Made by a program: the position numbers and the translations under genes
Assembly: GCA_944384285.1 (NCBI GenBank)
Contig: CALWSX010000079.1
Location: 1-14,711, forward strand
Reading direction: 5' to 3'
DNA: 14,711 bases
Source of the DNA: an uncultured Lachnospiraceae bacterium
GTDB lineage: Bacteria; Bacillota; Clostridia; Lachnospirales; Anaerotignaceae
Shown here: piece by piece, positions 7,061-13,613 of the stretch
How positions within the stretch are numbered: position 1 is the stretch's first letter
Layout of the letters: the number at the start of each line of letters is the position of its first letter
Notes under the pieces: model-generated
What the model was told of the DNA's origin: nothing
Seen by the model: the letters and a program-made list of their open reading frames with translations, nothing else
The model's database searches: none

Positions 7061-8068
7061 TTAATGTCTTTTCTTTGTAGCGTATGTCATAGCAAGGGCT
7101 ATAGCAAGAACAGCACCTTTAATAATATTCATTGCATAGTAAGGAACTGTCATCATAATAAGACCGTTTTCCAATATACCAACAAGAACAGCACCTATTA
7201 AAGTACCAAAAGCATTTGCTTTACCTGCACCAAGTACAGAGAAACCAATATAGGCAGCTGCTACAGAAGGCATAAGATATGCATCACCTGCACTAACCTG
7301 TGCAGTACCAACACGTGCTGCAAGACAAATACCACCTAATGCTGCAAATGCTGCTGAAAGGAAGTAAGCAAGAACTTTATATTTTGATACAGAAATACCA
7401 GAAAGTTTAGCAGCTTCTGGGTTTCCGCCTACAGCATACATATATCTTCCGTGTTTTGTATATGTTAAGAAGAAGTGAGCAAATACAACAACACAAAGCA
7501 TAATTATAATAAGCCAAGGTTCTGCACCTAATGCTCTAAAAGCTTCTGGAACAAGACCAGGAGCCTGTGTTCCGTCAGGACGCATCATACGTTCTGTAAT
7601 AGCCCCACCTTTTGAATATGTAAGAGATACACCCTGGAACATGAACATTACTGAAAGAGCAGCAACCATGTCAGGAATTTTAAGTTTAACAATAAGAATC
7701 GAGTTAATAACAGCAACTATTAAACATACAAGTAAAGTAAGAATAATAGATGTACCAATGCTTAAGTTATACCATACAAACATTGTCATGATAAATGTAT
7801 CAGCAAAGTTTGCACAGGCACCGATTGATAAGTCCATACCATCAACAGCAAGCGCATAAGTAAGACCTATGGCAATTATACTTGTTATGGAAATAGATCT
7901 TAAAATAGTAATAATATTTGATGATGTAAGGAATAAACTTGAATTTGTAGCTGAATCCCAGTTTCCTAAAGTAAATACAATTATTAATATAATAATAGTT
8001 AAAATAGTGCCCCATTTTGTTATAAAATCAAAAGGCTTAAATTTTTTCTTATTTGAAGTTTGTTCCAT
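7061..8068 (-). CDS. Ribose-type (RbsC family) sugar ABC transporter permease
   Basis: A membrane subunit of a CUT2/ribose-type importer, 335 residues. After a short basic cytoplasmic tail (1-15) come roughly eight to ten hydrophobic segments starting near residue 20. Family marks are VDGMDLSIGA (75-84), LKIPDMVAALSVMFMFQG (129-146), the cytoplasmic EAA-like loop VGGNPEAAKLSGI (213-225) that docks on the ATPase, and the Ala/Gly-rich GGICLAARVGTAQ and GFSVLGAGKANAFGTLIGA segments. The start codon lies two bases after the ATPase stop, with the ribosome site GGGAGG inside the end of the ATPase gene, so the two are translationally linked. Being directly before mtnK and mtnA, it probably carries 5-methylthioribose, 5-deoxyribose or a close pentose analogue rather than ribose. 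That is inferred from context only. Confidence 0.92.
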   Translation of the reverse strand: MEQTSNKKKFKPFDFITKWGTILTIIILIIVFTLGNWDSATNSSLFLTSSNIITILRSISITSIIAIGLTYALAVDGMDLSIGACANFADTFIMTMFVWYNLSIGTSIILTLLVCLIVAVINSILIVKLKIPDMVAALSVMFMFQGVSLTYSKGGAITERMMRPDGTQAPGLVPEAFRALGAEPWLIIIMLCVVVFAHFFLTYTKHGRYMYAVGGNPEAAKLSGISVSKYKVLAYFLSAAFAALGGICLAARVGTAQVSAGDAYLMPSVAAAYIGFSVLGAGKANAFGTLIGAVLVGILENGLIMMTVPYYAMNIIKGAVLAIALAMTYATKKRH

Positions 8069-8070
8069 TT

Positions 8071-9579
8071 TTAGTTTCCTCCCGTTGAGTAATAAAGCAA
8101 TTCTTTTTCGTCTGTATCAGATACTTTAAGTTCTTTTACTATCTGACCGTCATACATAACGTAAACTCTGTCGCATATACTTAAGATCTCGTTAAATTCA
8201 CAAGTAGCATAAATTGCGCCTTTACCTTCTGCGGCAAGTCTTTCTATAAGTTGATACATATCTCGTTTTGCACCTACGTCAATACCTTTTGTAGGTTCAT
8301 CAAAAATATATATTTCCGCTTCAGAGTTTAACCATTTACCAACAACAACTTTTTGCTGGTTACCTCCGGAAAGAAGCGAAACTGTCTGATTTTCTGAAGG
8401 AGTTTTTATTGCCAAGTCAGCAATCATTCTTCTAGCATCTTCTTTTTCTTTTTTAGTGTTTACAACACTTAAGAAGTTAGTGTACTTATGCATTGCGGAA
8501 ATAGAAATATTTGAAAAAACGCTGTCAGAAATAAGGACACCTTCTTTACGACGCTCTTCAGGAACAAGAGCAAAGCCATTTTTTACAGCTGAAGCCGGAT
8601 CCTTATAATGAATTTCTTTTCCGTTTAAAGTTACTTTTCCTGTATATGGCATATCGCCAAAAAGAGTTTTACAAAGCTCTGTTTTTCCGGCTCCTACAAG
8701 TCCGGCAATTCCCACAATTTCACCTTTTCTAACGGTAATATTAATATTTTTAATTTTACCGTGATTTTCACATAAATTATCTATAACAAGCAATGGTTCG
8801 CCAATTTCACATACACGTTTTTCATAAACTTCTTCAAATTTGCGACCAAGCATATATTCAACAATTGTGTTTGCTTTTAAATCAGTTGTAAGCGGAAGTG
8901 TAATAATATTTCTACTGTCACGCATAACTGTAATATTTTGACAAATTTCATAGAGCTCATTCAATCTGTGAGAAATAAAAATAACTCCGACATTTTCTTT
9001 GGAAAGCTCTCTTACAACTCTGAAAAGCTCTACTGTTTCAGAATTTGACAAAGGAGCTGTCGGCTCGTCCAATATTAAAAATCTGCATTTTTCTACAACA
9101 CATCTGGCAATAAGCACCATCTGTTTTTGTGCAAGTGTAAGATCCGAAGCAAGTGTATTTACATTAACATCAACATGAAGTTTATCAAGAACTTCTTTTG
9201 CACTTTTTCTTATTTGTGACCAATTAACAAGTTGTTTTTTTCCCATACCGTTTACTAAAGTATTAAACATAACGTTTTCAGCAACTGAAAGGTATGGTAT
9301 TAAAGCTACGTCTACTTCCTGGTATACTATTTCAATACCAAGTTTTTTTGCATCTTTAGGAGAACGGATTTCTACGTGCTCTCCGTCTACAAATATATCA
9401 CCTGTATAATGAGTATTGGCTCCCGCCAAAACTTTCATAAGTGTAGATTTTCCCGCACCATTAGCACCGACAAGGGCATGTATTTCTCCGCTCTTTACAG
9501 AAAAGTCCACGTTATTAAGAGCTTTTACTCCCGGGAATTCTATAGATATGTTTTTCATTTCAAGTATATGTTCGTTCAT
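8071..9579 (-). CDS. Ribose-type (RbsA family) sugar ABC transporter ATP-binding protein
   Basis: A double ATPase of the CUT2 type. Counted from the ATG at 9579 (502 residues), the first half has Walker A GANGAGKST (38-46), YQEVD (Q-loop, about 86-90), signature LTLAQKQM and Walker B FLILDEPTA. The second half has the altered Walker A GLVGAGKTE, the canonical signature LSGGNQQKV and Walker B IYIFDEPTKGID. A degenerate second ATP site is usual in the family. The start is uncertain. The ATG at 9579 gives the usual family N-terminus (MNEHILEMKNISIEF) and length, with GGTGA as a modest ribosome site. An upstream in-frame TTG at 9624 has a near-perfect AAGGAGG 5 bases before it and would add 15 residues unlike the family, but that site lies inside a strong hairpin (9623-9686). 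The protein energises the permease encoded just downstream. Confidence 0.92.
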   Translation of the reverse strand: MNEHILEMKNISIEFPGVKALNNVDFSVKSGEIHALVGANGAGKSTLMKVLAGANTHYTGDIFVDGEHVEIRSPKDAKKLGIEIVYQEVDVALIPYLSVAENVMFNTLVNGMGKKQLVNWSQIRKSAKEVLDKLHVDVNVNTLASDLTLAQKQMVLIARCVVEKCRFLILDEPTAPLSNSETVELFRVVRELSKENVGVIFISHRLNELYEICQNITVMRDSRNIITLPLTTDLKANTIVEYMLGRKFEEVYEKRVCEIGEPLLVIDNLCENHGKIKNINITVRKGEIVGIAGLVGAGKTELCKTLFGDMPYTGKVTLNGKEIHYKDPASAVKNGFALVPEERRKEGVLISDSVFSNISISAMHKYTNFLSVVNTKKEKEDARRMIADLAIKTPSENQTVSLLSGGNQQKVVVGKWLNSEAEIYIFDEPTKGIDVGAKRDMYQLIERLAAEGKGAIYATCEFNEILSICDRVYVMYDGQIVKELKVSDTDEKELLYYSTGGN

Positions 9580-9622
9580 GTCCTCACCCATAGTAATAGT
9601 TAAAATTTTATCTTTACAGAAC

Positions 9623-9686
9623 AAAAATTCCTCCTTGGCTTGGAATAAAATCCAAAATTAAACTCCAAACTCAAGGAAGAATTTTT
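9623..9686 (-). promoter_or_regulatory. Long intergenic mRNA hairpin covering a Shine-Dalgarno sequence; possible attenuator
   Basis: In the minus-strand transcript the left arm (9686-9665) pairs with the right arm (9643-9623) over 21 base pairs. Two are G-U pairs, one A is bulged, and the loop is about 21 bases. The right arm contains AAGGAGG (9636-9630), which is therefore paired with CUUCCUU, and it ends in UUUUUG. The structure can act as an intrinsic attenuator (stem then U-run), as a block on translation from the TTG at 9624, or as a 3' stabiliser of the binding-protein message. Each would lower ATPase/permease output relative to the binding protein. The pairing was worked out by eye. 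Confidence 0.65.
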
Positions 9687-9688
9687 TA

Positions 9689-9709
9689 ATTTTGACCTCA
9701 AGTCAAAAT
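9689..9709 (-). repeat. Short stem-loop downstream of the binding-protein gene
   Basis: ATTTTGAC (9689-9696) and GTCAAAAT (9702-9709) form an 8-base-pair hairpin with a five-base loop, just upstream of the larger hairpin in the transcript. On the minus strand no U-run follows, so it is not a standard terminator. It may add to 3' protection of the binding-protein mRNA. Confidence 0.5.
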
Positions 9710-9792
9710 ATTTTTAATACATTATTTTTGATAATATAGAAGATAAACCTTCTTGTGTTTTAGAGAAATATTAAAATCTCATTTATTTTTAA

Positions 9793-10935
9793 TTATTCCT
9801 GTGTAACATAAAGGCTTTTGATTGTATCTGTATATAATGCTGCTTCAGGGTCTAAAGCATTGCCCCAGCCTTCAATGATTGTTCCAAGTGTATCCATTGT
9901 GTCACCTTCTGAAAGCTGTGTTGTAATGATGTTGTTTGCTGCAAGGTTGAAGTAATCAGGTGTTTCTTCACCGATAAGTTTTAAAGCAACAAGTCTCATA
10001 TCAACGATACCAATAAGTTTAGGGTCAACAGCTGCTGCTGATCTCCATACATCAGGATTTTTAACCATTAACTGAATATCATCGTTAGAAATGTCGATTG
10101 TGTACATAGGCATATCTGTACGTTTTGCGTCATTTAATGCCTGTAAAACACCTTTTGCAAGTTCATCATAGCATCCCCAAATAGCGTCTACATCGCCTTC
10201 TTTAATTGTTGGAAGGATAGCTTCTGTTTTTGTTGTCATGTCGCCACGAGCATTAGCTGAGTCTGAAGGAGAAACAACCTGTACAGTCTGGATTTTTCCT
10301 TCTTCTTCAAGTTTTGTATAAATTTCGTTACGTCTGTCAAGAGGAGGAACGCCAGGGCCCATGAATGTTTTAAGGACTTTCATAGGATATGTACCACCGT
10401 TCTGTTCAAATTCCTGCATCATGTAACCAAGTGAAAGTTCTGCAAGTGCATAGTCATCCTGAGCTGTTGATGTAACACCAGGAAGTAATTCGCCGTTAGG
10501 ATCGCCATCTTTGAAAGGCATTGTGTCGAAAGTAACTACTTTCATACCTTTATCAATAGCAGGTTTAAGCATATTATATGAGTAAGAAAGCTGACCATGA
10601 GAAACGATAAGAGCATCATAATCCTGTGTAATAACCTGAGCTACAGTTTCCTGTAATCTAGCATCATCACCGTCAGTTACGAAAGTTTTAACTTCCATAC
10701 CCATTTTTTCGCCTTCTTCAACACAACCAGCAAGGAACTGCTGAGTATGGTCGCCATTTGCAAGGTTTCTAACAACAGCTACTTTTTTTCCTGCTAAAAC
10801 AGCACCTTCAGGAACTTCAGTTGTAGTTTCTTGTGTTTGTTCAGTAGTGTTTTCTTCTGTTGTATTATTACCGCCACAAGCAGCTAAAGAAAGTGTCATA
10901 GCAGCGCATAATAAAATACTTAAAAACTTCTTCAT
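9793..10935 (-). CDS. Sugar ABC transporter substrate-binding lipoprotein (Peripla_BP_4 / RbsB type)
   Basis: The extracellular binding protein of the importer, 380 residues, anchored to the membrane outer face as a lipoprotein. The signal peptide is MKKFLSILLCAAMTLSLAAC, with lipobox LAAC and lipidated Cys20, followed by a Thr/Glu/Asn-rich linker (about 23-40). The mature domain begins near AGKKVAVVRNLANGDHTQQFLAG and continues with the periplasmic-binding-protein type I pattern. Examples are QVITQDYDALIVSHG, VVTFDTMPF, DAIWGCYDELAKGVLQAL and MPMYTIDISNDD. The start ATG at 10935 has the very strong ribosome site AAGGAGGG. It is the first gene of the operon. The 213 bases between its stop and the preferred ATPase start contain two hairpins that probably keep its expression above that of the membrane parts. 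The ligand is inferred from mtnK/mtnA linkage to be a 5-modified ribose. Confidence 0.94.
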   Translation of the reverse strand: MKKFLSILLCAAMTLSLAACGGNNTTEENTTEQTQETTTEVPEGAVLAGKKVAVVRNLANGDHTQQFLAGCVEEGEKMGMEVKTFVTDGDDARLQETVAQVITQDYDALIVSHGQLSYSYNMLKPAIDKGMKVVTFDTMPFKDGDPNGELLPGVTSTAQDDYALAELSLGYMMQEFEQNGGTYPMKVLKTFMGPGVPPLDRRNEIYTKLEEEGKIQTVQVVSPSDSANARGDMTTKTEAILPTIKEGDVDAIWGCYDELAKGVLQALNDAKRTDMPMYTIDISNDDIQLMVKNPDVWRSAAAVDPKLIGIVDMRLVALKLIGEETPDYFNLAANNIITTQLSEGDTMDTLGTIIEGWGNALDPEAALYTDTIKSLYVTQE

Positions 10936-11002
10936 AAAATGCCCTCCTTGTTTTTGTCCAAAATAGACAAAAAAATAAATAAAATTGTTTTGTTATAGTG
11001 CT

Positions 11003-11031
11003 ATATTATCACAATTATGTAATTTGTGCAA
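11003..11031 (-). promoter_or_regulatory. Sigma-A-type promoter of the sugar uptake operon
   Basis: On the minus strand, TTGCAC (11031-11026), a 17-base spacer and TAATAT (11008-11003) form a good promoter. The start site would be near 10996, giving a leader of about 60 bases before the binding-protein ATG. This leader is too short for a SAM-type riboswitch. The spacer contains a loosely palindromic ACAAATTA/TAATTGT, which might be an operator. Confidence 0.68.
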
Positions 11032-11400
11032 TATATTTTTTTTATTTTTTTGGTTTATGTTGTTTTATGTCTGTTTGTATACTTTGCAAAAAAATACGTT
11101 ATTTTTATATAACAAAATCATCTATTTTTATAATTATATAAATATATTTATAAAAAAATTATTATCTTTAGAACAATATTATGACAAAACAGTTATATTG
11201 TATAGTTTTTTAGAAAAAAAACGTCAATTTTTTTTAATAAAATCTTTTATACAAATATAATAATACACAGCTTGTTTTTTGTTAATTTTTTGACAATAAT
11301 GTAAATTTATTTTAAAAATTTACATATATTTCGTTTGTTAATTTTTTTACAATCTTTTTACTTTTATTTCCTTTTAATATAATTTGTTCCAAAACTTTGT
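11030..11400. other. Very AT-rich non-coding spacer
   Basis: This stretch between the sugar-operon promoter and the terminator of the HPr-like gene contains no convincing gene. It is dominated by A and T runs. Recognisable items are a GTATACTTT word at 11077-11085 also found in the deoR promoter, near-repeats of GTTTATGTT at about 11053-11070, and a repeat/palindrome cluster at 11278-11353. No tRNA-like or riboswitch-like fold was recognised. Confidence 0.6.
11278..11353. repeat. Pair of 20-base direct repeats flanking a 10-base inverted repeat
   Basis: TTTGTTAATTTTTTGACAAT (11278-11297) recurs as TTTGTTAATTTTTTTACAAT (11334-11353), 19 of 20 bases alike and 56 bases apart. Between them ATGTAAATTT (11299-11308) and AAATTTACAT (11316-11325) form a perfect inverted repeat with a seven-base spacer. 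Each 20-mer is itself loosely palindromic (TTGT...ACAA). It could be a protein-binding region or chance in AT-rich DNA. Confidence 0.45.
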
Positions 11401-11445
11401 TTAACATAAAAAAGCACCGATTTTATCGGTACTTTTTTATGTTAA
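11401..11445 (-). terminator. Intrinsic terminator of the hprK-murB-rapZ-whiA-HPr unit
   Basis: Two 21-base arms (11401-11421 and 11425-11445) around a three-base loop. The core in the minus-strand RNA is AAGUACCGAU/AUCGGUGCUU, followed by UUUUUU. The single non-Watson-Crick position is a G-U pair in minus-strand RNA but a C-A mismatch in plus-strand RNA, which supports function on the minus strand. It lies 14 bases after the HPr-like stop codon. Confidence 0.88.
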
Positions 11446-11458
11446 TAAAATCCTATAA

Positions 11459-11713
11459 TTATTTAATTTTTGCTAATGACTGTGCTAATTCTTTAACTGC
11501 ATCATTTTCATCATTGCCCTCAGCAATTACCTTTGCTGTCTGTCCTTCTGCTATACCAAGATACATTGCACCCATCATGCTTTTTGCATTTATTTTCTTT
11601 GTGTCTATTTCTATATGAATTCTGCTTGAAAATTTACCTGCTGTCTGAACTAATAATGCAACCTCTCTTGCATCTGTAAAAGAATTTCCGATTACTACTG
11701 ATTGTTCAATCAT
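11459..11713 (-). CDS. crh: HPr-family protein lacking the phosphocarrier histidine (Crh-like)
   Basis: An 84-residue HPr-fold protein. The region that is GIHARPA in B. subtilis HPr reads FTDAREV here, so the PTS-phosphorylated His15 is replaced by Asp14 and the following Pro by Glu17. The rest of that helix (LLVQTAGKF) is well conserved. The second control site is kept: NAKSMMGAMYLG places Ser45 where HPr/Crh is phosphorylated by HPr kinase. This matches B. subtilis Crh (Gln in place of His), a regulatory partner of CcpA that cannot carry sugar phosphotransfer. The hprK gene is in the same cluster. Its ATG overlaps the whiA stop codon as ATGA, with AGGAGG inside the end of whiA, so translation is coupled. 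Whether a normal HPr gene exists elsewhere is unknown, and orthology to Crh is inferred from residues and gene position. Confidence 0.85.
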   Translation of the reverse strand: MIEQSVVIGNSFTDAREVALLVQTAGKFSSRIHIEIDTKKINAKSMMGAMYLGIAEGQTAKVIAEGNDENDAVKELAQSLAKIK

Positions 11714-12669
11714 TTTAATTGAGCCTCCTCTTTTTCTTCTCTTAAAAAATTTGCAATTTCAGATATTTTTTTTAACCTATGGTTTACTCCCGATTTTCCA
11801 ACAGGCGGATTTAATAAAAGGCCTAATTCTTTTAAACTTAAATCAGGATTTTCAAGACGTACCAAAGCCGTTTCTCGAAGTAGGTCGGGAAGATATGTAA
11901 GACCAACGCCGTTTTTGATATATTCAATATCTTCAATTTGATTAACTGCAGCCGCAATAGTTTTATTTATATTTGCAGTTTCACAATTTACAATACGGTT
12001 TACATTATTGCGCATATCTTTTAAAATACGCACATTTTCCAAATCCATAAGTGAAACCGTAGCCTCCATTATATTTAAAAGATCAACTATCTGTTCACTT
12101 TCCTTTATATATACGACATAATTCTCTTTTCTTTTTACAACTTTACTGTCAATAGAAAAAGAATTAATAAGCTCCATAAGTTCGTATGCATAAGATTCTA
12201 TATCTGTAACAAACTCGAGATGATAAGCCCTTTCAGGATTTGTTATACAGCCCCCGACCAAAAAAGCCCCTCTTATATATGCTCTTTTATACGATAAGTC
12301 CTCAAATATTTTTTTAGGAATATGTACCGTATTAATATTTTCAGATGAGTCAATTATCTCCGTTTCAAAAAGTAGTTTTTTTACAAATTCTTCATCATCT
12401 GCAATAAGAGAGTAACTTCTTGTTCTGCGAAATTTTTTACTTTCCTTAACGTCAACTTTATTATCTATATTAAAAGTTTTTTTCAATAATGTAAAGTACT
12501 TTCTTGCGACAGAAACATTATCTGTTTGTATTTTTACACAAAATCTATCATCAATTTTGCTAACTTGTCCACATAAATTTAACATTGCAGTAATTTCTGC
12601 AACATTTATATATCTTTCATTCCCAAAACGATGTATCAACTCATTTTTAACATTAGACGAAAATGACAA
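11710..12669 (-). CDS. whiA: WhiA, DNA-binding regulator of sporulation/cell division family
   Basis: A WhiA-family protein with an N-terminal LAGLIDADG-endonuclease-like region, not expected to cut DNA (about 1-210: RGAFLVGGCITNP and similar), and a C-terminal helix-turn-helix region (LSLKELGLLLNPPVGKSGVNHRLKKI, split across about 275-300). I choose TTG at 12669 as the start, giving 319 residues and the family-typical N-terminus MSFSSNVKNEL. The sequence GGGGGTGAG (12685-12677) then serves as a ribosome site 7 bases upstream. The alternative GTG at 12681 lies inside that ribosome site and adds four atypical residues. WhiA binds DNA and affects sporulation in Streptomyces and division or chromosome segregation in Bacillus. 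The gene follows rapZ directly and overlaps the HPr-like gene by four bases. Confidence 0.93.
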   Translation of the reverse strand: MSFSSNVKNELIHRFGNERYINVAEITAMLNLCGQVSKIDDRFCVKIQTDNVSVARKYFTLLKKTFNIDNKVDVKESKKFRRTRSYSLIADDEEFVKKLLFETEIIDSSENINTVHIPKKIFEDLSYKRAYIRGAFLVGGCITNPERAYHLEFVTDIESYAYELMELINSFSIDSKVVKRKENYVVYIKESEQIVDLLNIMEATVSLMDLENVRILKDMRNNVNRIVNCETANINKTIAAAVNQIEDIEYIKNGVGLTYLPDLLRETALVRLENPDLSLKELGLLLNPPVGKSGVNHRLKKISEIANFLREEKEEAQLK

Positions 12670-12676
12670 ATTTTTA

Positions 12677-12685
12677 CTCACCCCC
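12677..12685 (-). promoter_or_regulatory. Ribosome binding site that sets the whiA start
   Basis: GGGGGTGAG on the minus strand matches the extended anti-Shine-Dalgarno partner (GGAGGTGA) with one mismatch. It lies 7 bases before TTG at 12669 and overlaps the competing GTG at 12681, which therefore cannot use it. Confidence 0.7.
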
Positions 12686-12699
12686 GTATAAAAACATTA

Positions 12700-13560
12700 T
12701 TAATATCTGTCTTTATCGATGTCATTGTGACGAAGAAGAAGACTATGATTATTTGCTCTTAAATTTTCAAAAAGAGCATTTGCAATAGTTACACTTCTGT
12801 GCTTACCACCTGTACAACCTATGCTTATTACAAGTTGATTTTTTCCCTCATTAATATATCTTGGTATTAAAAATTCAACCATTTCAGTAAGTTTTTTCAA
12901 AAATTCCACCGAATCTTCGTGGTTCATAACATAATCAAAAACATCTTTATCATTCCCTGTATGTTCTTTAAGTTCCGCAATATAATAAGGGTTTGGCAGA
13001 AACCTTACATCAAAAACAAGGTCAGAATCAGACGGTATGCCATACTTAAAACCAAAAGATGAAATTGTTATCATAAGACTTTCAAATTTTTTATTTTCAA
13101 GAAAAATCTTACCTATTTGTTGTTTAAGTTCTCTTGTTAAAGTCTTTGATGTATCTATTATATAATCAGCTTTTTCTTTAACCTCTTTGAGCATTTCTCT
13201 TTCTTTATGTATACTCTGTTCTATAGACATGCTTCTTGAAAAAGGGTGATTTCTTCTTGTCTCTTTAAACCTTTTTATAAGCGCCTGGTCGCTAGCGTCC
13301 AAAAATAAAATTTCAGAATTATAACCACATTCTTCAAGTCTGTCAAGACCTCTGAAAAAATCATTAAAAAGCTTTCCGCCACGAATATCTATCCCAAGAG
13401 CAACTTTATCAAAGCCTTCCTGACCAAAACAAAGTTCAGCAAACCTTGATATAAGTATAGGAGGAAGATTATCAACACAAAAGAAATTCATATCTTCAAA
13501 AAATCTTAAAACGGTACTTTTACCCGCTCCACTCATACCGGTTACTATTACAAACCTCAT
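12700..13560 (-). CDS. rapZ: RapZ (YvcJ) family nucleotide-binding protein / RNase adapter
   Basis: A 286-residue P-loop protein. Walker A is GMSGAGKS (8-15), and a second nucleotide motif lies at LGIDIR (56-61) with LFLDAS (85-90). The C-terminal domain carries SFGFKYGIP (168-176), FDVRFLPNPYY (183-193) and GCTGGKHRSV (248-257), the conserved phosphate-binding region of RapZ. In E. coli RapZ guides RNase E to the small RNA GlmZ and senses glucosamine-6-phosphate. In Bacillus the homologue YvcJ hydrolyses nucleotides and affects competence, so a Clostridial role should not be copied from E. coli. The ATG at 13560 has GGGGGAAG upstream. It lies 53 bases after murB and 30 bases before the chosen whiA start, with no yvcK gene between. 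Confidence 0.95.
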   Translation of the reverse strand: MRFVIVTGMSGAGKSTVLRFFEDMNFFCVDNLPPILISRFAELCFGQEGFDKVALGIDIRGGKLFNDFFRGLDRLEECGYNSEILFLDASDQALIKRFKETRRNHPFSRSMSIEQSIHKEREMLKEVKEKADYIIDTSKTLTRELKQQIGKIFLENKKFESLMITISSFGFKYGIPSDSDLVFDVRFLPNPYYIAELKEHTGNDKDVFDYVMNHEDSVEFLKKLTEMVEFLIPRYINEGKNQLVISIGCTGGKHRSVTIANALFENLRANNHSLLLRHNDIDKDRY

Positions 13561-13613
13561 AATGCTTCCCCCTTTTTGTGCCGCAAATTTAAAATATAGT
13601 CTTTAGTAAAAAA

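Noticed and set aside
1786..9661. Several 60-90 codon plus-strand frames opposite the minus-strand genes
   Set aside because: They are antisense shadows of well-supported genes, without ribosome sites or recognisable domains.
7061..10935. A simple ribose (rbs) uptake operon
   Set aside because: The transporter is ribose-like, but no ribokinase or RbsD is present and the operon continues into mtnK and mtnA, so a modified ribose is more likely.
10936..10996. Possible SAM-responsive (S-box) riboswitch before the uptake operon, as seen for mtn genes in Bacillus
   Set aside because: The predicted leader is only about 60 bases and shows neither an S-box helical core nor a terminator hairpin.
10985..11260. 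A 91-codon plus-strand open frame in the AT-rich spacer
   Set aside because: It begins with TTG without a ribosome site, overlaps the sugar-operon promoter, and its Phe/Tyr/Ile/Lys-rich composition is what random AT-rich DNA encodes.
11290..11318. TTGACA on the plus strand as a promoter
   Set aside because: The best -10 at the right distance (TAAAAA) is poor and no plus-strand gene lies downstream before the terminator.
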